In this document: one piece after another, positions 41,509 to 50,544 of the stretch
Numbering within the stretch: the stretch's first letter is position 1
How the letters are laid out: the number at the start of each line of letters is the position of its first letter
Source of the DNA: Lachnospiraceae bacterium
GTDB lineage: Bacteria > Bacillota > Clostridia > Lachnospirales > Lachnospiraceae
Length of the DNA stretch: 64,000 nt
NCBI GenBank assembly: GCA_910575775.1
Contig: CAJTEY010000020.1
Location: forward strand, 1-64,000
Direction: 5' to 3'
The notes under the pieces: generated by a model
What the model saw: only the letters and a program-made list of their open reading frames with translations
Databases searched by the model: none
What the model was told of the DNA's origin: nothing
Position numbers and translations under genes: made by a program

Positions 41509-42654
41509 TTAGAATACGCCGAACACTGCCATAAAGGTACCGGCGGCAACAGCCGTACCGATAACGCCTGCCACGTTGGGTCCCATCGCATGCATCAGCA
41601 GGAAGTTTGTCGGATCAGCCTCCGCACCAACCTTCTGTGACACTCTGGCTGCCATAGGCACTGCGGAAACGCCTGCGGAACCGATCAGCGGATTTACCTT
41701 ACCCTTGGTGACAATACACATCAGCTTGCCGAAGAGCACACCTGCCGCCGTACCAAATGCAAACGCAATCAGACCTAAAATTACGATTTTGATCGTATCC
41801 CAGTTCAGGAATGCCTCTGCGCTTGTGGTCGCACCTACAGAAGTTCCGAGGATGATAACCACGATGTACATAAGGGCATTGGAAGCCGTATCTGTCAGCT
41901 GTCTTACTACGCCGCACTCTCTGAACAGGTTACCAAGCATCAGCATACCTACGAGAGGCGCCGTGGTGGGGAGAATCAAGGATACCACAACCGTAACAAC
42001 GATAGGGAACAGGATCTTCTCCAGCTTGCTGACAGGACGAAGCTGTCCCATCTTAATCTTTCTCTCCTTTTCCGTTGTGAAAAGCTTCATAATCGGCGGC
42101 TGGATAATCGGCACCAGCGCCATATAAGAGTAAGCCGCCACCGCGATCGGACCCATCAGAGTGGTCTGTCCAAGCTTACCGGCAAGGAAGATCGATGTAG
42201 GGCCGTCCGCGCCGCCGATGATAGAGATTGCTGCCGCTGCTCTGTCGTTAAACCCTAAGAAAATCGCGCCAAAGTACGCCGCAAAAATACCAAACTGTGC
42301 CGCTGCACCCAGAAGAAAGCTCTTCGGGTTTGCAATGAGCGGGCCAAAGTCCGTCATGGCGCCGACACCCATAAAGATCAATGACGGCAGAATCGCCCAC
42401 TCATCCAGCTTGTAGAAATAGTACAACAGACCGCCGCCTGCGCCGCCTTCCCCGTACTCTGCCATGATATCGGGATAGATATTCACGAGCAGCATACCGA
42501 AAGCGATCGGCACTAACAAAAGCGGCTCAAAGCCTTTGCCGATAGCCAGATATAGAAATACAAGTGCTACGACAATCATAATATAGTTTCCGATTTCCAG
42601 ATTGAAGAAAGCGGTCTGATGTATCAGATTGTCAAGCGTCTCAACTATATACAT
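41509..42654 (-). CDS. oadB: Na+-pumping decarboxylase beta subunit
   Basis: A 381-residue polytopic membrane protein that removes CO2 from carboxybiotin and moves Na+ outward. Signature segments are [40 protein letters not shown] (the conserved Asp of the ion site), [21 protein letters not shown], and the C-terminal [21 protein letters not shown] 42654 has GGAGG eight bases upstream; the longer open frame would overlap the biotin carrier gene. The same beta subunit family serves oxaloacetate, methylmalonyl-CoA and glutaconyl-CoA decarboxylases. Confidence 0.96.
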   Translation of the reverse strand: MYIVETLDNLIHQTAFFNLEIGNYIMIVVALVFLYLAIGKGFEPLLLVPIAFGMLLVNIYPDIMAEYGEGGAGGGLLYYFYKLDEWAILPSLIFMGVGAMTDFGPLIANPKSFLLGAAAQFGIFAAYFGAIFLGFNDRAAAAISIIGGADGPTSIFLAGKLGQTTLMGPIAVAAYSYMALVPIIQPPIMKLFTTEKERKIKMGQLRPVSKLEKILFPIVVTVVVSLILPTTAPLVGMLMLGNLFRECGVVRQLTDTASNALMYIVVIILGTSVGATTSAEAFLNWDTIKIVILGLIAFAFGTAAGVLFGKLMCIVTKGKVNPLIGSAGVSAVPMAARVSQKVGAEADPTNFLLMHAMGPNVAGVIGTAVAAGTFMAVFGVF

Positions 42655-42714
42655 TTTCTTAACCTCCTGTAGTTTTAGTTTCAACAGCCTGTCCGTATGG
42701 ACAAGCGCTGACAA

Positions 42715-43092
42715 TTAGTTCAATGTTGCAAGGAGCGCGCCGGCCTCTACCGCATCGCCTACCGCCACATTAATACTTGCTACAGTACCGTCCTGAGGAG
42801 CCACTACAGGGATTTCCATCTTCATTGCCTCAACGATCACGACAGCGTCGCCTTTCTTCACTGCCTGCCCTACGTTTGCTTCGATCTTGAACACCTTGCC
42901 TGCTGCGCCGGCTTCAATCTTCACGCTGCCTGCCGCACCGCCTGCTGCGGGCGCCGCTGCGGGTGCCGGAGCTGCCTTGGGAACCGCTCTGGGAGCTGCA
43001 GGAGCTGCCGCCGCAGGTGCGCCGCTCGTTGCGCCCTCTTCCACCACTACATCATATACGCTGCCATTTACGGTAATTGTATAATTCTTCAT
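42715..43092 (-). CDS. Biotin carboxyl carrier protein of the decarboxylase
   Basis: A 125-residue carrier. The N-terminal YTITVNGSVYDVVVEE block is followed by an Ala/Pro-rich flexible linker (about 25-55) and a biotinyl domain whose acceptor Lys is in VEAMKME. It shuttles the carboxyl group from the carboxyltransferase subunits to the membrane beta subunit. AGGAGG eight bases upstream selects ATG 43092 rather than 43098. The linker is very GC-rich compared with neighbours because of GCN/CCN codons. Confidence 0.94.
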   Translation of the reverse strand: MKNYTITVNGSVYDVVVEEGATSGAPAAAAPAAPRAVPKAAPAPAAAPAAGGAAGSVKIEAGAAGKVFKIEANVGQAVKKGDAVVIVEAMKMEIPVVAPQDGTVASINVAVGDAVEAGALLATLN

Positions 43093-43112
43093 TTTCATAT
43101 CCTCCTATACTC

Positions 43113-43838
43113 TTAGGCATTCTGCCATTTGCTCTTATTAGATTTTCTGATGGATCTTACAACGAATCCATCCGTGGACGCAGCGCCTTCATAGGCTGCG
43201 ATTGCCGCTGCGATAACCGCTACAAGCTCCGTATCGTCGGAGAGTTCCTCCTTGGCCTCGATCTGCTCCACCACCGGGGCAGCAACGGCAGCCGCTGCAG
43301 GCTCTTCCTTCTTCTGTTTCGCTTCAAACTTGGATACAAGCGTAAAGCAGGAAATAATCAGACTGATCAGGATCAGAACCACAAACACGGTTCCCATACC
43401 AATTACGGTATTCATACCGGCCTTCGCCATGATCTCTCCCGTAGAGTAATGGACGTTAGTGGTGATCCCAATGTAGGTCGCAAGCGCATCGTCAAGAACA
43501 ATCTCCACGGCTGCATTATGTGAAGAGCCAAGCACTTCCACAGTAATGGTCACTTCCTCATCCTCAAAGGACACGGAACCGCCGCTTACTCCCTCATAAA
43601 CACCGATATCATCCAGCGCGCTCTTCCAGCCGAGAAAACCGTTGTAGAGAGCGGGCTGATCTACATACTGCTCGATAGCGCCCTGGCTCACGATCGTGTT
43701 CATCTGATCGACGATGGTCGTACCGATCTGTAACGCCTGCTCATCGCTGATGGGTCCGCTCTGCGCTTCTTCCGCACCACACGCTGCAAGACAGGCCATA
43801 CAGGTAATCATCCCTAATATTACCAATAGTTTTTTCAT
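43113..43838 (-). CDS. OadG-like gamma subunit, lipoprotein form
   Basis: A 241-residue protein with a lipoprotein signal (residues 1-19, MACLAAC) and an extracytoplasmic domain. One membrane helix covers about 125-150 (VIGMGTVFVVLILISLIISC), and a cytosolic tail rich in Glu/Ala has a C-terminal DGFVVRSIRKSNK. The helix and tail match the small OadG/MmdD family that holds the pump together. The outer lipoprotein domain is an addition to the minimal OadG of about 80 residues. ATG 43838 starts the signal peptide; 43850 is possible. The order in the operon fits this assignment. Confidence 0.8.
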   Translation of the reverse strand: MKKLLVILGMITCMACLAACGAEEAQSGPISDEQALQIGTTIVDQMNTIVSQGAIEQYVDQPALYNGFLGWKSALDDIGVYEGVSGGSVSFEDEEVTITVEVLGSSHNAAVEIVLDDALATYIGITTNVHYSTGEIMAKAGMNTVIGMGTVFVVLILISLIISCFTLVSKFEAKQKKEEPAAAAVAAPVVEQIEAKEELSDDTELVAVIAAAIAAYEGAASTDGFVVRSIRKSNKSKWQNA

Positions 43839-43924
43839 ACTTACACACATGCCTTTCCGTAACCCGCGCACAAAAGCCGCAGGCACAATATTTGCAAAAC
43901 GAATATGCCCGTAGGATCGTTTCC

Positions 43925-45352
43925 CTAAACGGTGCCGTGCTTTTTCTCGGGACGTCCCTCTGTCTTGGAGGAGAGCATCTCAAATGCGCCGATCACATAT
44001 TTTCTCGTATCCGCCGGCTCCACGATCTGATCTACATACCCTCTTCTGGCTGCACTGGTTACATTGTTCTGCAGATCTTCATACTCCTTCGCACAGGCAT
44101 CAATGGCATCCGCGCCCTGGCCGTCACAGATAATCTTCGCCGCCAGCTTCGCATCCATCATGCCGATCTGTGCATCCGGCCACGCGATCGTAATATCCGC
44201 ACCGACTGCCTTGGAATTCATAGCTACATACGCGCTTCCGTATGCCTTGCCGATAATCACATTTACCTTGGGAACGGTGGCATTGGCAAAGGCATATGTA
44301 AGCCTGCCAGCTGCTTTCGCCATCCGCTTCTCGGAACATGTGGTTGCCGAAAAGCCCGTCACATTGGTAAGGGTCAGTACAGGAATATCAAAAGCGTCAC
44401 AGAAGTTCACAAACTCCGCTGCCTTCTCCGCTCCTCTGGGAGAGATCGCTGCGTCAAACTTCTCGACTACCTCGCCGTTCTCATCGCAGACCTCCGTGCG
44501 GTTTGCCACCGCGCCGATGGTAGCGCCGTTTAAGCGGATAAAACCTGCCACCATATCTTTCGCATAGTCCTGTTTTACTTCTACAAAGAGACCGTCATCC
44601 GCAATCTGGGACAAAGCAATCGCCGTATCGCCCACACAGCTGCTGATCTGTGCACATGCGCGGTTTAAATCGTCAGCGCAGTCCGTCCATGCAAGATCGG
44701 AATTGTTCGCAGGCAGAATGGAAACCAGCTGTCTGATCTGTCCAAGAATTGCAGCTTCGTCCGCCACCATATCCACAAGGCCTGTCTCCTCGCTCTGGAA
44801 CGCTGCAGCGGATGTATCACAGCGGGAAATTTCATTTCCAGAAAGTGCATTCGGTGCATTGACAAACAGCTTCGCCTTCTTCTCCTCCATGAATGCGAAA
44901 TCAGTCATGGCAGGAATCAGGGCAAGTCCACCGCCGCAGGAACCGAACACAGCCGTAATCTGCGGAATCACACCGGAGGCAAACGCCTGGCATCTGTAAA
45001 TCTCGCCGAAACCGTTCAGCGCATCAGTCGCCTCCTGCAGACGCAGGCCTGCGGAGTCGATGAGCCCGATCACAGGCGCACCCATTTTCATCGCCATCTC
45101 ATAGATGTTCACAATCTTTTTCGCATGCATCTCGCCCACGGATCCGTTCAGCACGGAAGCGTCCTGACTGTACACATACACGAGACTGCCGTCGATCACT
45201 CCGTACCCGGTCACAACACCGTCAGACGGAGTCTCTGTCTGTTTCAGATTGAAATCTGTAGCTCTCGCTGTCACGAGACCGCCAATCTCAACGAAACTGT
45301 TTTCATCGAGTAAAGCATTGATTCTTTGACTCGCTTGAGAAGTAGTACTCAT
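43925..45352 (-). CDS. Acyl-CoA carboxyltransferase alpha subunit (MmdA type)
   Basis: A 475-residue crotonase-fold carboxyltransferase, like methylmalonyl-CoA decarboxylase alpha or the 12S subunit of transcarboxylase. N-terminal half: PSDGVVTGYGVIDGSLVYVYSQ in two parts, GAPVIGLIDSAGLRLQEA and GSCGGGLALIPAMTDF. C-terminal half: NVTGFSATTCSEKRMAKAAG, IIGKAYGSAYVAMNSKAVGA and the final ARRGYVDQIVEP. It moves carboxyl between acyl-CoA and biotin. First gene of the operon (alpha, gamma, biotin carrier, beta, 5S-type). The acyl-CoA used is not evident. Confidence 0.9.
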   Translation of the reverse strand: MSTTSQASQRINALLDENSFVEIGGLVTARATDFNLKQTETPSDGVVTGYGVIDGSLVYVYSQDASVLNGSVGEMHAKKIVNIYEMAMKMGAPVIGLIDSAGLRLQEATDALNGFGEIYRCQAFASGVIPQITAVFGSCGGGLALIPAMTDFAFMEEKKAKLFVNAPNALSGNEISRCDTSAAAFQSEETGLVDMVADEAAILGQIRQLVSILPANNSDLAWTDCADDLNRACAQISSCVGDTAIALSQIADDGLFVEVKQDYAKDMVAGFIRLNGATIGAVANRTEVCDENGEVVEKFDAAISPRGAEKAAEFVNFCDAFDIPVLTLTNVTGFSATTCSEKRMAKAAGRLTYAFANATVPKVNVIIGKAYGSAYVAMNSKAVGADITIAWPDAQIGMMDAKLAAKIICDGQGADAIDACAKEYEDLQNNVTSAARRGYVDQIVEPADTRKYVIGAFEMLSSKTEGRPEKKHGTV

Positions 45353-45465
45353 TTTTCAGCCCTCCATTTATATAATTGAAAATAATGAATAATGAAACCA
45401 TACTGCTATCTGACATAGCGCACGACTGTAGTATAACACAGAATGTAAATCTCGACCAGCAGAAA

Positions 45466-46806
45466 TTACAAAAAAATTGCAAGTTTTATAATATATTCCA
45501 GAATCCATAAAAAGCTGCGTTCTTCCACCGCCGTGTCCGTGCACACTGTGTATCTTTTTATCAGTTCCCCGTTCAAAAAGTAGGACACGGAACCAACCTC
45601 TTCTCCCGCCGCAACCGGGGCATCCAGAACCGTCTCCACCCGGGTTTTTACCTCCACCTGATCCTCTTCGCACAACAGACAGGAAAAGCTTTCTTCCTGC
45701 GCCTTTAACGTGACGGAGACACGGGCCTGCTCAAAGGGCGTCCCCCGCTCTCCCGCAATGCCGTTTCGGACCAGAATATCCGCAAAATCCTGCGGCTCAT
45801 AGATATCCCGGTACTGATACCGCTCCATCCCGTAGGCGGCAAGCTTTTTCATATCACTCCATTTATAGCTCCGGTTGTTGGGCCAGCCGCATGCCAGAAG
45901 CGCCACCGTGAAAATCCTCCCCTCACTCTCCACCGCCCCCACATAACAGTAGCCGGCGTTATTGGTAAACCCTGTCTTCCCGGAGAGTGCCTCCTGCATC
46001 ATGCCCAGGAATGCATTGTGATTGTTGCAGTGAAAGCTTCTTTTCCCTTCCACATCCGTAAAATCATATCCCTGGGTCCGTGTAATCTCCAGAAACCGTT
46101 CCTTCTCCGGCGAATCCGTCACGCAGTAAGCCATAATCCTGGCCAGATCCGCCGCCGTTGTGGAGTGCACTTTTCCGTTTTCGTTCACCTTCGCATCCAG
46201 ACCGTTCGGGGTAATAAAATAACTGTCAAAACAACCGATGTCACGGGCCTTCTGATTCATCATAGCCGCAAACTTCTCCACGCTGCCGCCCACAGCCTCG
46301 GCGATCACCACCGCCGAATCGTTGTGGGATTCCAGCATCAGGGAATACAGCAGATCCCCCAGCCTGTATTTCTCCCCCGCCTTCACAAAAAGCTTCACTT
46401 TCGGCATACTTGCCGCATAGGAAGAAGCCTCCACAATTTGATCCAGGTCACCATATTCCAGCGCGAGAATACAGGTCATAATCTTCGTGGTGCTGGCCAT
46501 AGGCAGCTTATCCTCCGCATTCTTTCCGTAGAGAACCCTGCCGGAATCCGCATCCATGAGGACAGCCGCCTGGGCGTAGAGCTGCAGTTCCTCCTTCCCA
46601 TCCTGTTTCTCCCCGCTGTCAGTCGCCGCCTGGACATCCAGAACAAAACCGCTCTCCTGACCCGCCGCACAAAGCCTCTCCCGGGAAGACGCATAGCTCC
46701 CCGTATACCCCCGCACACAAAGCAGGGCAGCTGCCATTCCTATGACAGCTACCCTGTAGTATATCCGTTTTCCATACTTATTTGTCACATTTTTTTTGCT
46801 GCGCAT
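45466..46806 (-). CDS. D-alanyl-D-alanine carboxypeptidase
   Basis: A 446-residue low-molecular-weight penicillin-binding protein (PBP5/DacF class) that trims the terminal D-Ala from peptidoglycan stem peptides. A signal segment covers about residues 16-40. Active-site motifs are ASTTKIM (SxxK), SHND (SxN) and GKTGFT (KTG). A PBP5-type C-terminal beta domain ends in a hydrophobic amphipathic anchor (LEYIIKLAIFL). ATG 46806 begins the basic signal region. A second member is encoded at 50545-51768. Appears monocistronic. Confidence 0.93.
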   Translation of the reverse strand: MRSKKNVTNKYGKRIYYRVAVIGMAAALLCVRGYTGSYASSRERLCAAGQESGFVLDVQAATDSGEKQDGKEELQLYAQAAVLMDADSGRVLYGKNAEDKLPMASTTKIMTCILALEYGDLDQIVEASSYAASMPKVKLFVKAGEKYRLGDLLYSLMLESHNDSAVVIAEAVGGSVEKFAAMMNQKARDIGCFDSYFITPNGLDAKVNENGKVHSTTAADLARIMAYCVTDSPEKERFLEITRTQGYDFTDVEGKRSFHCNNHNAFLGMMQEALSGKTGFTNNAGYCYVGAVESEGRIFTVALLACGWPNNRSYKWSDMKKLAAYGMERYQYRDIYEPQDFADILVRNGIAGERGTPFEQARVSVTLKAQEESFSCLLCEEDQVEVKTRVETVLDAPVAAGEEVGSVSYFLNGELIKRYTVCTDTAVEERSFLWILEYIIKLAIFL

Positions 46807-46891
46807 ACACACGTCCCGACATTTCCGTTCGTTAATATATATGCACAACCCGTGTTCCTATGACACGGTTTGCCTGTTGGCATCCACGCGC

Positions 46892-47290
46892 CTAATCCCA
46901 GTTTCCGATTTCTGTCATCTCAAGCCTCCTGCTGCTGCAGGCCGGACACGCCGTCTTTTGACTCCACTCCTCCAGGTTGTCCTCTGCGGCCGGCTCCTCC
47001 GTACGCTCCCCGCACAGGGGACAGAGTCCCACATAAGGCTTATCTGTTTCCGAAAGAGCGAGTGTCGGAACACTCACCACATTATGACAGTTGCCGCAGG
47101 CCGCAAGCCGGTACTTAAAATCATAGGCCGGAAACTCGCTCATGGCCATCAGCGCGGTTACTTTTTCCCACTCCTTCTCCTGAAAGGCCGCCACAATCTT
47201 TTCTCTGTATGCGTACGCCAGACCGCTCCCCGTCATGCACCGCCATATTTTTTTACAGACGCCGCAGCTCACATGCACGACCTCTCCCAT
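46892..47290 (-). CDS. Zinc-ribbon protein of unknown function
   Basis: A 132-residue soluble protein with four CxxC pairs: CGVCKKIW near residue 9, ACGNCHN near 65, CPLCGE near 90 and ACPACSS near 115. This is consistent with two zinc sites. The middle is helical (VAAFQEKEWEKVTALM). ATG 47290 has AGGGAG seven bases upstream. It lies 30 bases after the flagellin locus on the same strand, so it may share that transcript. I do not recognise the family. Confidence 0.75.
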   Translation of the reverse strand: MGEVVHVSCGVCKKIWRCMTGSGLAYAYREKIVAAFQEKEWEKVTALMAMSEFPAYDFKYRLAACGNCHNVVSVPTLALSETDKPYVGLCPLCGERTEEPAAEDNLEEWSQKTACPACSSRRLEMTEIGNWD

Positions 47291-47319
47291 ATTGCCACTC
47301 CCTTCCACAGCATGATGTG

Positions 47320-48028
47320 TTAACCGAGCAGACTTAAGATCATCTGGGAACTCTGATTCGCCTGTGTCAGCATGGATGTTCCCGCCTGCATCAGAATCTG
47401 GCTGTTAGAATACCCAACCATCTCCTCCGCAATATCCGCGTCCCTGATCTGGGACTCTGCCGCCGTGGTATTTTCCGTGATATTTTCCAGATTAGATATG
47501 GTATGCTCCAGCCGGTTCTGTATCGCGCCATACTGACTCCTCACATTGCCCACATAGTGGATCGCCCGCCTTCGACTCCATATAGCTGGTAGCCAGGGGC
47601 GAATGCCCGTTTTCCGGGAAAATGGAAATCTCATTAAACGTAGTATTTCGCGCCGTGCTGTCGATCTCAGCCTTCAGCTGCTGAATCTCCGCATCGATCA
47701 TCATGCGGTCGCTGTCCTGCAAAGTACCTGTAGCAGCCTTGATCGCCAGCTCGTTGGCTCTCTGCAGCATATCGTGCACTTCATTCAGGGCGCCCTCTCC
47801 AATCTGAACAAAGGAGATGCCGTCCTGTGCATTTTCCGCAGCCTGCGTCAGGCCGCGCATTTGTCTTCGCATTTTTTCGGAAATAGAAAGACCTGCCGCA
47901 TCATCAGCCGCCCTGTTGATACGGTATCCGGAAGATAGTTTTTCGGTGCGCTTCGCATGATCCTTCGTGGTTATGCCAAGCTGCCGGCTTGCATTCGCCG
48001 CAAGCATATTGTTCTGTACTGAGAGCAT
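47320..48028 (-). pseudogene. Flagellin gene broken by a frameshift
   Basis: The N-terminal part (48028 to about 47570) encodes an ordinary flagellin D0/D1 region: MLSVQNNMLAANASRQL, KLSSGYRINRAADDAAGLSI, SFVQIGEGALNEVHDMLQRA. The C-terminal part is in the next frame (to 47320): YGAIQNRLEHTISNLENITE, IRDADIAEEMVGYSNSQILM, ending ILSLLG. A one-base shift lies between about 47590 and 47555. The joined product would be about 235 residues with almost no variable region. A SigD promoter and a G10 tract sit upstream. Either a decayed gene, a variable one, or an assembly slip. Confidence 0.85.
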
Positions 48029-48032
48029 TTTA

Positions 48033-48042
48033 CCCCCCCCCC
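48033..48042 (-). repeat. G10 homopolymer in the flagellin ribosome-binding position
   Basis: Ten consecutive G on the minus strand end four bases before the flagellin ATG (48028). No other ribosome site lies within 15 bases of that ATG. A GGAGG is present but about 25 bases away. Length change in such a tract would alter the ribosome-binding site or the frame of an upstream in-frame ATG at 48067. Confidence 0.85.
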
Positions 48043-48155
48043 GACGAAATCCGCCTCCATGCAGCATTCGTTAAAACAGGTTCATACAGATTCCTAAACA
48101 TACAGGGAAATGTGATGTTATGATTTACAATGAATTGCTAAAATATATATTTTGT

Positions 48156-48183
48156 ATATCGGCAGTCATCACTGATTTCTTTA
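48156..48183 (-). promoter_or_regulatory. SigD (sigma-28) flagellar promoter
   Basis: On the minus strand TAAA (48183-48180), then 16 bases, then GCCGATAT (48163-48156). This agrees exactly with the Bacillus subtilis SigD pattern TAAA-N14-16-GCCGATAT. It lies about 130 bases before the flagellin ATG and gives a leader of about 120 nt containing the G10 tract. Confidence 0.85.
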
Positions 48184-48193
48184 GCCTCTTTTT

Positions 48194-48763
48194 TTAAATA
48201 TCCAGCTGCATTTCTACCTCTGATTCCGCCTGCTGCTTAAATTCCTCAATCTGTACCGCAGAAAGCTCCGGCAGATCCTCAATGGATTTCACCCCGAAGC
48301 TCCTTAGAAACTGCTCTGTCGTGCCGAACAGAAGCGGGCGTCCCGGCGCATCCATCCTGCCCACCTCGGCGATCAGGTCAAATTCCAGCAGACGGTTTAC
48401 TGCATGGTCACAGCTGACGCCCCTCACCTTCTCAATCTCCAGTCTGGTGATGGGCTGTTTATAGGCTATGATGGAAAGTGTCTCCAGTAGGGTATCGGTC
48501 AGTACAAACTTCTTCGGCGTCTTCGCAATTTTGATCAGATACTCATACAGCTCGCTCTTCGTGCACATCTGCACCGCATTATCAAAAGTGGTAAGGCCTA
48601 TCCCTCTGTCTCCCTTCTGATAATCCGCCCCCATCTCCTCCAGAAGCCGTCTGGTTGTTTCTTTGTCCTCCTCAATCACCGCCGCCAGTCTGTCAATCTC
48701 CACCGAATCTCCCATAGTGAACAGAATTGCCTCCAGAACCGCCTTTGCCTTCTTTTTTTCCAT
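48194..48763 (-). CDS. scpB: Segregation and condensation protein B
   Basis: A 189-residue winged-helix protein of the SMC-ScpAB condensin complex that organises and separates the chromosome. Family segments are LEAILFTMGDSVEIDRLA, FVLTDTLLETLSIIAYKQPI, RLEIEKVRGVSCDHAVNRLL and the DAPGRPLLFGTT wing. Length is typical. It follows scpA by 28 bases on the same strand. Confidence 0.95.
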   Translation of the reverse strand: MEKKKAKAVLEAILFTMGDSVEIDRLAAVIEEDKETTRRLLEEMGADYQKGDRGIGLTTFDNAVQMCTKSELYEYLIKIAKTPKKFVLTDTLLETLSIIAYKQPITRLEIEKVRGVSCDHAVNRLLEFDLIAEVGRMDAPGRPLLFGTTEQFLRSFGVKSIEDLPELSAVQIEEFKQQAESEVEMQLDI

Positions 48764-48791
48764 GCCTGTCCCCTCTTAAATAATGTATCCC

Positions 48792-49574
48792 TCAGCTGAC
48801 GCTTGTAAGCTGCAGCGGCTCGCTGCCCGCGTTTTCCCGCGCCGTAATGATAATATCCGAAAAGGTATCTTCCTGCTCGATCCCGATGCGTCCTGTCTTA
48901 ATCATTTCCAGAATCACCAGAAACGTCACGATGATTTCCATTTTGCTGGTCTGTTTTTCCAAAAGCCTGCGGAAACTGAACGTCTTGTGGCTGCGCACAT
49001 AGGCTTCCACATAGGCAGTTTTCAAATCCAGATCAATCTCGTCCTTCTCGATCTTTCCAAAGGTGCTTCTGACAGGGTCGATCTTGTCCACCTGCCGCTT
49101 CATCATCTGCTTGAATATCTCGTGAAGCTTATTCAGTGTCATGTCCCCGATCAGTTCCTCATAGTCTACCGGCTGACGGTACTGTGCCACCTCATCCGGC
49201 AGGGTAGGCTTCTTGTAGAGGTTCCTCTCCGCATCCACCATACGATCCCGCAGCTCGTAGGACATGTACTTACACATCTTGTATGCCAGCAGTTTCTCCA
49301 CCAGTTCTGTCCTGGGATCTTCCACCTCCCCCTCCTCATTCACTTCTTTTGGCAGAAGCATCCGGCACTTGATGTCGATCAGTGTGGCCGCCATGACGAG
49401 AAATTCGCTCATCACGTTCATATCCTCCGTCTCCATCTGCTTAATATAGTCCAGATACTGTTCTGTGATCTCCACAATGGGGATATCGTAAATATCTACT
49501 TTATTCTTATCAATCAGGTGCAGCAGAAGATCCAGCGGACCCTCAAACACCTCCAGCTTCACAGGAATTGCCAT
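48792..49574 (-). CDS. scpA: Segregation and condensation protein A
   Basis: A 260-residue kleisin that bridges SMC heads in the condensin complex. N-terminal PVKLEVFEGPLDLLLHLI and DIYDIPIVEITEQYLDYI bind the SMC neck. The middle is variable and charged, and the C-terminal winged helix (LVILEMIKTGRIGIEQED) binds the SMC cap. ATG 49574 has GAGAGGA six bases upstream. It lies in a run with a phosphoesterase upstream and scpB downstream. Confidence 0.96.
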   Translation of the reverse strand: MAIPVKLEVFEGPLDLLLHLIDKNKVDIYDIPIVEITEQYLDYIKQMETEDMNVMSEFLVMAATLIDIKCRMLLPKEVNEEGEVEDPRTELVEKLLAYKMCKYMSYELRDRMVDAERNLYKKPTLPDEVAQYRQPVDYEELIGDMTLNKLHEIFKQMMKRQVDKIDPVRSTFGKIEKDEIDLDLKTAYVEAYVRSHKTFSFRRLLEKQTSKMEIIVTFLVILEMIKTGRIGIEQEDTFSDIIITARENAGSEPLQLTSVS

Positions 49575-49600
49575 AGCCTGTCCTCTCTCACTATTCAATA

Positions 49601-50458
49601 TCATTTTTCCGGCTTTAATTCAATCACAATCAGCTCGCCCGGATTAAAGACTCTGACCGGGGGTGTATGGCTGCTCAATCCCCTGCTCAGAATCATCTTG
49701 CTGTTATCTTTTGTAAACATGCCGCCGTCATATTTTGGAAACAGCGTAAGGTTCGGTGATAACACCCCGCCCAGAACCGGCAGTCTCATAATCCCCCCGT
49801 GCACATGCCCGGAAACCACCAGATCCGCCCCCCATTCTGCATAAGCGTCAAAATACACCGGATTGTGGGCAATCAGCAGTTGAAATGCCTCCCGATCCGG
49901 CGTTCCCAGAAGCCTTGGCAGATAAGACGGCTCCATCGGTTTCCGCCTGAAATGCTTAAAATACGCCCTGTCGATCTGTGCGCCGCAGACAGCAATATTG
50001 CACTCCGGCAGGTAAACTGTTTCGTTGATTAGCGGATCAATGCCCGCCCGTTTCAAGCCGGACATATAACCCTCGTACATTCCTGGGAAATCTTCGGGAT
50101 AAAGGCCCAGACGGTACTCATGGTTTCCCATGCCGTAATAAATTCTGTATCTGGCGGCAAGCTTCTCCATCAGCGAAAGCGCATGACTAAAATCCGCACC
50201 CCCCAGAGCTGTCAGCATGTCCCCCGCTGCCAAAATGCCATCCGGCGCGATCCCGTCAATCGCGGCAAGCAGCTTTTTGTTTCCCTCTCCGAAAGACTTA
50301 TTGTGTAAGTCTGCCAGAAGTACAAGCCTGCACGGCTTCGTGATCTTATCCGACTTTATCTCATAGACGACCTTTACAAACCGGTTGCTGTCCCATAGTG
50401 CCACAACAAGACATATACAAATAACTGCGGCCACGGCCGCAACAAAAACTTCTGTCAT
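49601..50458 (-). CDS. Membrane-anchored metallophosphoesterase
   Basis: A 285-residue YaeI-like calcineurin-fold phosphoesterase with one N-terminal membrane helix (about 4-22). All metal-site motifs are intact: LLADLHNKSFG, AAGDML, YGMGNHEYR, LLIAHNP and SGHVHGG. Relatives act on membrane-linked phosphate esters such as UDP-diacylglucosamine, but the substrate here is unknown. ATG 50458 has a GGGGAGG site; a longer form would need a TTG. Located between a D,D-carboxypeptidase and scpA. Confidence 0.9.
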   Translation of the reverse strand: MTEVFVAAVAAVICICLVVALWDSNRFVKVVYEIKSDKITKPCRLVLLADLHNKSFGEGNKKLLAAIDGIAPDGILAAGDMLTALGGADFSHALSLMEKLAARYRIYYGMGNHEYRLGLYPEDFPGMYEGYMSGLKRAGIDPLINETVYLPECNIAVCGAQIDRAYFKHFRRKPMEPSYLPRLLGTPDREAFQLLIAHNPVYFDAYAEWGADLVVSGHVHGGIMRLPVLGGVLSPNLTLFPKYDGGMFTKDNSKMILSRGLSSHTPPVRVFNPGELIVIELKPEK

Positions 50459-50544
50459 ATTCCTCCCCGTCCATCGGAAACCTTCCAAAGCATAATTCCT
50501 GCTCTGGAAGGCTTCCTTCTCTGATCATGCACCCATATAGTGTA

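Noticed and set aside
48783-49844. Plus-strand open frame of about 350 codons
   Set aside because: Opposite scpA and part of the phosphoesterase gene, both with strong family motifs.
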